8,864 nucleotides of DNA, taken from Actinomycetes bacterium (GTDB lineage: Bacteria; Actinomycetota; Acidimicrobiia; Acidimicrobiales; Microtrichaceae). The stretch spans positions 1-8,864 of the forward strand of contig JAEYSR010000198.1 in assembly GCA_023434535.1 (NCBI GenBank), read 5' to 3'. The notes under the pieces were generated by a model. The model searched no databases. It saw only the letters and a program-made list of their open reading frames with translations, and was not told the origin of the DNA. Every line of letters begins with the position of its first letter. Position 1 is the stretch's first letter. Positions 6,046 to 8,864 of the stretch are shown in pieces. The position numbers and the translations under genes are program-made.

Positions 6046-7410
6046 GTGGACCTCCCCGTCGTCCGGGTCGTCGGACTGGGCCCGGGTGGCTCCGACCTGG
6101 TGACCGCCGGGACGCTCGAGCTCCTCGCCGGCGACGGACCGACGTTCCTCCGCACCACCCGCCACCCGGCGGCGTCGGTCGTGCCGGTCGACGCCGTCAG
6201 CTTCGACGACGTCTACGAGCGGGCCGAGCGGATCGACGACGTCTACCGGGAGATCGTCGAGACCCTGGTCGCCGCCGCGTCGCAGCACGGGTCGGTGGTG
6301 TACGCCGTTCCGGGTTCCCCGGTCGTGGCCGAGCACACGGTGGAGCTGCTGGTCGCCGATGCGAGGGTGACGGCCGAGCTGCACCCCGCACTGTCGTTCC
6401 TGGACCTGACGTGGGTCCGCCTCGGTGTCGACCCGGTCGAGCAGGGCGTCCGGCTGGTCGACGGGCACCGGTTCGAGGTGGAGGCGGCGGGGGAGCGGGG
6501 ACCGCTGCTCGTCGGCCAGTGCGACTCCCGGTTCGTGCTGTCCGACATCAAGCTGTCGGTCGACGACGGCCCGGACGAGCCGGTGGTCGTCCTGCAGCGG
6601 CTGGGTCTGCCCGACGAGCTGATCGTGGAGGTGTCCTGGGACGACCTGGACCGCAGCATCGAGCCCGACCACCTGACGTCATTGTGGATCCCTCGACTCG
6701 GTGCCCCCGTGGCGTCCGACGTCGCCCGGTTCGAAGAGCTCATGCGGGAGCTGCGGACGAGTGACCCGTGGAAGGCCGCACAGACCCACGACTCACTCAA
6801 GCGGTTCCTGCTCGAGGAGGCCTACGAGGTCCTGGAGGCGATCGACGCCTACGACCCCGACTCCGGGGAGGGGGCGGAGGAGCTGACGAGCGAGCTCGGC
6901 GACCTGCTGTACCAGGTGGTGTTCCACGCCGCGCTGGGGACCGAGGCGGGGTGGTTCGACCTGTCGGACGTGGCCCGGGCCATCCACGACAAGCTCGTGA
7001 GCCGCAACGACGACCTGGTGCGCGCCACCGACGGCCGGCCCGAGGACGCCGGCGTGGACGGGGCGATCTCGGTGTGGGAGGCGACCAAGCGAACCGAGCA
7101 GGGTCGCGACTCCGCGTTCGACGGGATCCCGCACGCGCTGCCGGCGCTGACCCGGGCCATGAAGGTCCAGCGCAAGGCAGAGGCACTCGGCCTGGACGGC
7201 GGGGCGGAGGCACTCGGCCTGGATGGTGGGCCCGACGAGGGCACCGACGCGCTCGGCCTGGACGACCCGTCGGACGTGGAGGAGGTCGGACGGGTCCTGG
7301 CGACGGTGGTGGACCGGGCCCGTCGGGCCGGCGTCGACCCCGAGGACGCCCTCCGGCGCCGCATCGATGCGGACGAGGCCCGATTCCGGGCGACCGAGGC
7401 CCGTGGGTGA
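6046..7410 (+). CDS. mazG: Tetrapyrrole methylase-like / MazG NTP pyrophosphohydrolase fusion (YabN type)
   Basis: This 454-residue fusion resembles Bacillus YabN. Residues 1 to about 210 form a tetrapyrrole (corrin/porphyrin) methylase-like domain, with the SAM-site opening VVRVVGLGPGG (G10-G15) and YAVPGSPVVAEHT. From about 228 comes MazG, which hydrolyses NTPs or dNTPs to NMP and pyrophosphate, removing abnormal nucleotides. Its metal ligands are present: EEAYE (257-261) and ELGD (283-286). Oddities: the usual HPHVF stretch after the KLV segment reads RNDDLV; a 9-residue motif repeats at 378-395 with a third variant at 400-408; and the following C-terminal segment looks like a shortened second MazG domain with ExxR (413-416) instead of ExxD. 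The GTG start lies 10 bases after the lipoprotein stop, without a strong RBS, suggesting co-transcription and perhaps translational coupling. The role of the methylase-like domain is unknown. Confidence 0.92.
   Translation: MDLPVVRVVGLGPGGSDLVTAGTLELLAGDGPTFLRTTRHPAASVVPVDAVSFDDVYERAERIDDVYREIVETLVAAASQHGSVVYAVPGSPVVAEHTVELLVADARVTAELHPALSFLDLTWVRLGVDPVEQGVRLVDGHRFEVEAAGERGPLLVGQCDSRFVLSDIKLSVDDGPDEPVVVLQRLGLPDELIVEVSWDDLDRSIEPDHLTSLWIPRLGAPVASDVARFEELMRELRTSDPWKAAQTHDSLKRFLLEEAYEVLEAIDAYDPDSGEGAEELTSELGDLLYQVVFHAALGTEAGWFDLSDVARAIHDKLVSRNDDLVRATDGRPEDAGVDGAISVWEATKRTEQGRDSAFDGIPHALPALTRAMKVQRKAEALGLDGGAEALGLDGGPDEGTDALGLDDPSDVEEVGRVLATVVDRARRAGVDPEDALRRRIDADEARFRATEARG
7177..7269 (+). repeat. 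In-frame 27-bp tandem repeat inside mazG (two copies plus a diverged third)
   Basis: Copies at 7177-7203 and 7204-7230 both encode AEALGLDGG and differ at a few third positions only. After 12 bases encoding PDEG, a diverged third copy (7243-7269) encodes TDALGLDDP. The unit matches the place of the conserved A..xGFDW-type motif of MazG proteins, so the repeat probably arose by local duplication of that codon stretch. All copies keep the frame. Confidence 0.85.
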
Positions 7411-7428
7411 CGGCACGGCACCGCGTCC

Positions 7429-7434
7429 TAGAGT
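7429..7434 (+). promoter_or_regulatory. Putative -10 box (TAGAGT) for ino1, leaderless
   Basis: TAGAGT fits TAnnnT and ends six bases before the ATG at 7441, so the predicted transcription start falls on the A of the start codon. GTGACG at 7407-7412 is a possible -35 element with a 16-base spacer; it overlaps the mazG stop codon. No Shine-Dalgarno sequence is present. Confidence 0.6.
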
Positions 7435-7440
7435 GCGTCC

Positions 7441-8745
<1,305 letters not shown>

Positions 8746-8757
8746 GCGCTGATGGGG

Positions 8758-8775
8758 AGCCCCGATCCCGGGGCT
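8758..8775 (+). terminator. Hairpin after ino1, possible terminator
   Basis: Perfect 7-base arms AGCCCCG (8758-8764) and CGGGGCT (8769-8775) enclose a 4-base ATCC loop, starting 13 bases after the ino1 stop. The stem is compact and GC-rich, as expected of a terminator in such DNA, but no T-tract follows. Termination before the next promoter is a reasonable but unproven reading. Confidence 0.45.
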
Positions 8776-8791
8776 GGCAAGATGCCGACGG

Positions 8792-8797
8792 TACGTT
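8792..8797 (+). promoter_or_regulatory. Possible -10 box (TACGTT) for the gene starting at 8840
   Basis: TACGTT fits TAnnnT. A start about seven bases on, near 8804, would give a leader of some 36 bases containing the ribosome binding site at 8828-8833. No clear -35 is present; the expected region overlaps the right arm of the hairpin at 8758-8775. Confidence 0.4.
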
Positions 8798-8827
8798 GTT
8801 CGGGCGCGTGCCCCAGCGCGCACAGGC

Positions 8828-8833
8828 GAGGAG
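8828..8833 (+). promoter_or_regulatory. Ribosome binding site (GAGGAG) before a TTG start
   Basis: GAGGAG lies six bases before TTG at 8840. It is the best Shine-Dalgarno match in the window and is the main reason to accept the rare TTG start of the cut-off gene. Confidence 0.65.
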
Positions 8834-8839
8834 TCACGG

Positions 8840-8864
8840 TTGAGCATCATCGAGGGAATCATCG
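8840..8864 (+). CDS. Start of a gene cut by the window edge, possibly undecaprenyl-diphosphatase
   Basis: A TTG start at 8840 opens a frame encoding MSIIEGII before the window ends. It is preceded at six bases by GAGGAG and further up by a -10-like box. The eight visible residues resemble the start of UppP/BacA, an integral membrane enzyme that dephosphorylates undecaprenyl diphosphate for cell-wall recycling and typically begins with M-S-hydrophobic-x-E-A/G-I-hydrophobic. Eight residues are too few to establish identity, so no gene symbol is given. The competing GTG at 8808 runs into a stop at 8841 and is not a gene. Confidence 0.5.

Noticed and set aside
8808..8843. Short GTG-initiated frame at 8808
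   Set aside because: Eleven codons before a TGA at 8841, no RBS at a proper distance, and it overlaps the better TTG start at 8840.

Overview
The window is GC-rich bacterial DNA (roughly 70% G+C by eye, with codon third positions almost all G or C). All seven genes lie on the + strand, and six of them can be read as good-quality proteins. The gene content (pth, mfd, a SurA_N-type lipoprotein gene and mazG close together), the tandem-VOC protein resembling mycobacterial CFP30B, and TAnnnT boxes placed a few bases before ATG starts point to Actinobacteria (Actinomycetota). The inositol-phosphate synthase is the long form best known from Bacteroidetes-like bacteria, not the short mycobacterial/streptomycete form. 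A deep-branching class such as Acidimicrobiia is therefore a reasonable guess, but the sequence alone does not prove it.

Layout: (1) 1-566, 3' part of pth, peptidyl-tRNA hydrolase. (2) 615-4133, complete mfd, the transcription-repair coupling factor. (3) 4206-4964, a two-domain VOC (glyoxalase-fold) protein, flanked on both sides by similar inverted repeats (4136-4159 and 4985-5010). (4) 5037-6035, a secreted lipoprotein with a SurA-like N-terminal part and what looks like a degenerate parvulin region. (5) 6046-7410, a YabN-type fusion of a tetrapyrrole-methylase-like domain with a MazG NTP pyrophosphohydrolase, 10 bases behind the lipoprotein gene and probably co-transcribed with it. (6) 7441-8745, inositol-3-phosphate synthase with its own leaderless-type promoter. 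(7) 8840-8864, the first eight codons of a further gene with a good ribosome binding site, possibly uppP.

Functionally this is mostly core housekeeping: rescue of stalled peptidyl-tRNA (Pth), clearing of stalled RNA polymerase and recruitment of excision repair (Mfd), nucleotide-pool cleaning (MazG), extracytoplasmic protein folding (lipoprotein) and supply of inositol phosphate for phosphatidylinositol and, in actinobacteria, mycothiol. I see no RNA genes, CRISPR arrays, insertion sequences or phage genes, and no gene-free stretch longer than about 100 bases. The points most worth a second look are the paired related dyads around the VOC gene, the in-frame 27-bp repeat in mazG where a second MazG domain appears to have decayed, the degenerate parvulin domain with a kept cysteine pair, and the TAnnnT boxes placed for leaderless transcription.
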